NCBI GenBank assembly: GCA_024641085.1 | Contig: JAHEDT010000027.1 | Location: forward strand, 1 to 41,266 | DNA from: Geobacteraceae bacterium | GTDB lineage: Bacteria; Desulfobacterota; Desulfuromonadia; Desulfuromonadales; BM103 | Direction: 5' to 3' | DNA length: 41,266 nt | In this document: positions 41,005 through 41,266 of the stretch, piece by piece | How the letters are laid out: every line of letters begins with the position of its first letter | Position numbering within the stretch: position 1 is the stretch's first letter | The notes under the pieces: model-generated | Told to the model about the DNA's origin: nothing | Seen by the model: the letters and a program-made list of their open reading frames with translations, nothing else | The model's database searches: none | Translations under genes and position numbers: made by a program

Positions 41005-41266
41005 ATGCAGGATTGGGGCAGCGGTCCCTCAGCTGAGGATCTGGAAAAGAAGGTCATCGAGATCAAGAATCATATCAAGAACAAGTTCGGGCCGCAGAAG
41101 GGCCTCCTGCCGATTCTGATCGTCATCCTGCTGCTTGTGGTCGGCGGCTACAGCAGCATGTACGAGGTGGACACCGAAGAGACCGGCGTGGTGCTGCGCT
41201 TCGGCAAGTTTTCAGCCTTCGCCGAGTCGGGGCTGCACTTCAAGCTGCCGTTCGGCATCGACCAGG
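41005..41266 (+). CDS. hflK: FtsH protease modulator HflK, partial
   Basis: Only the first 87 residues are in the window. HflK is an inner-membrane protein of the SPFH/band-7 family that, with HflC, surrounds FtsH and limits its action on membrane proteins. The product starts MQDWGSGPSAEDLEKKVIEI, has one membrane helix (LLPILIVILLLVVGGYSS, about residues 35-52) and goes straight into the SPFH domain (YEVDTEETGVVLRFGKFS, then GLHFKLPFGIDQ), which matches HflK. AAGGAG is six bases before the ATG. hflC is expected to follow beyond the right edge. Confidence 0.93.
   Translation, partial: MQDWGSGPSAEDLEKKVIEIKNHIKNKFGPQKGLLPILIVILLLVVGGYSSMYEVDTEETGVVLRFGKFSAFAESGLHFKLPFGIDQ

Noticed and set aside
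1-41266. tRNA, rRNA, CRISPR arrays, prophage or intact insertion sequences
   Set aside because: I looked through the intergenic regions and found no cloverleaf-like segments, no regularly spaced repeats and no transposase or integrase frames; a tRNAscan or IS search would settle this.

Overview
The window is 41.3 kb of continuous bacterial chromosome, about 55-58% G+C by eye and densely coded, with roughly 41 protein genes and no rRNA, tRNA, CRISPR array or intact transposon that I can see. The mix of genes (TRAP transport of a dicarboxylate, LarE, a DUF362 ferredoxin-like protein, DUF1847, a selenocysteine peroxiredoxin, long-form HisG, many short unidentified membrane proteins) suggests an anaerobic or facultative member of the Desulfuromonadales / deltaproteobacterial type. 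This is inferred from gene content; no phylogenetic marker was compared.

Layout. 1-5250: a malonate-use locus on the minus strand (GntR regulator, TRAP transporter P-Q-M, then the alpha subunit of malonate decarboxylase running off the left edge), preceded by a regulatory region rich in dyads. 5252-10488: a DUF362 iron-sulfur protein, a MscS channel and, divergently, aconitase A. 10535-16465: a perfect hairpin terminator, a fungal-like flavocytochrome b2 lactate dehydrogenase, and a minus-strand run Rrf2 regulator - cysteine synthase - LarE - membrane protein - secreted nuclease - Tag glycosylase. 16685-23282: flavin reductase-like protein, membrane protein, a block of about 90% A+T, RsmE, a diaminopimelate decarboxylase, an MFS transporter and a quinone oxidoreductase with a textbook terminator. 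23304-30514: a minus-strand series of DUF1847, a histidine kinase, a small protein, HisG, HisI, a DUF4019 protein, a selenoprotein peroxiredoxin, a membrane protein, a HIT protein and a YkgJ-type cysteine-cluster protein. 30717-41266: cold-shock protein, DMT transporter, a candidate small RNA, a relic of an amidohydrolase, YceH, YgiQ, a TesA-like lipoprotein, YqaA, a large REP-like inverted repeat, thiopurine/selenium methyltransferase, RarD, a four-S1-domain protein, a HI0933-family flavoprotein and the start of HflK.

How they fit together. The left end imports and decarboxylates malonate. Rrf2, CysK and LarE form a sulfur-handling group; LarE makes the nickel-pincer cofactor of lactate racemase, and an L-lactate dehydrogenase lies about 2 kb away, which hints at use of both lactate isomers. 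The most striking single feature is the gene at 27620-28270: an in-frame UGA sits exactly where the family has its catalytic cysteine (SW-U-PYC), the frame stays open on both sides, and a stem-loop of bacterial SECIS form follows 12 nt later. A standard gene caller would split it into two hypothetical fragments. The second non-standard feature is a promoter-terminator pair at 32140-32232 that would make an RNA of about 58 nt containing an anti-Shine-Dalgarno CCUCCCC tract.
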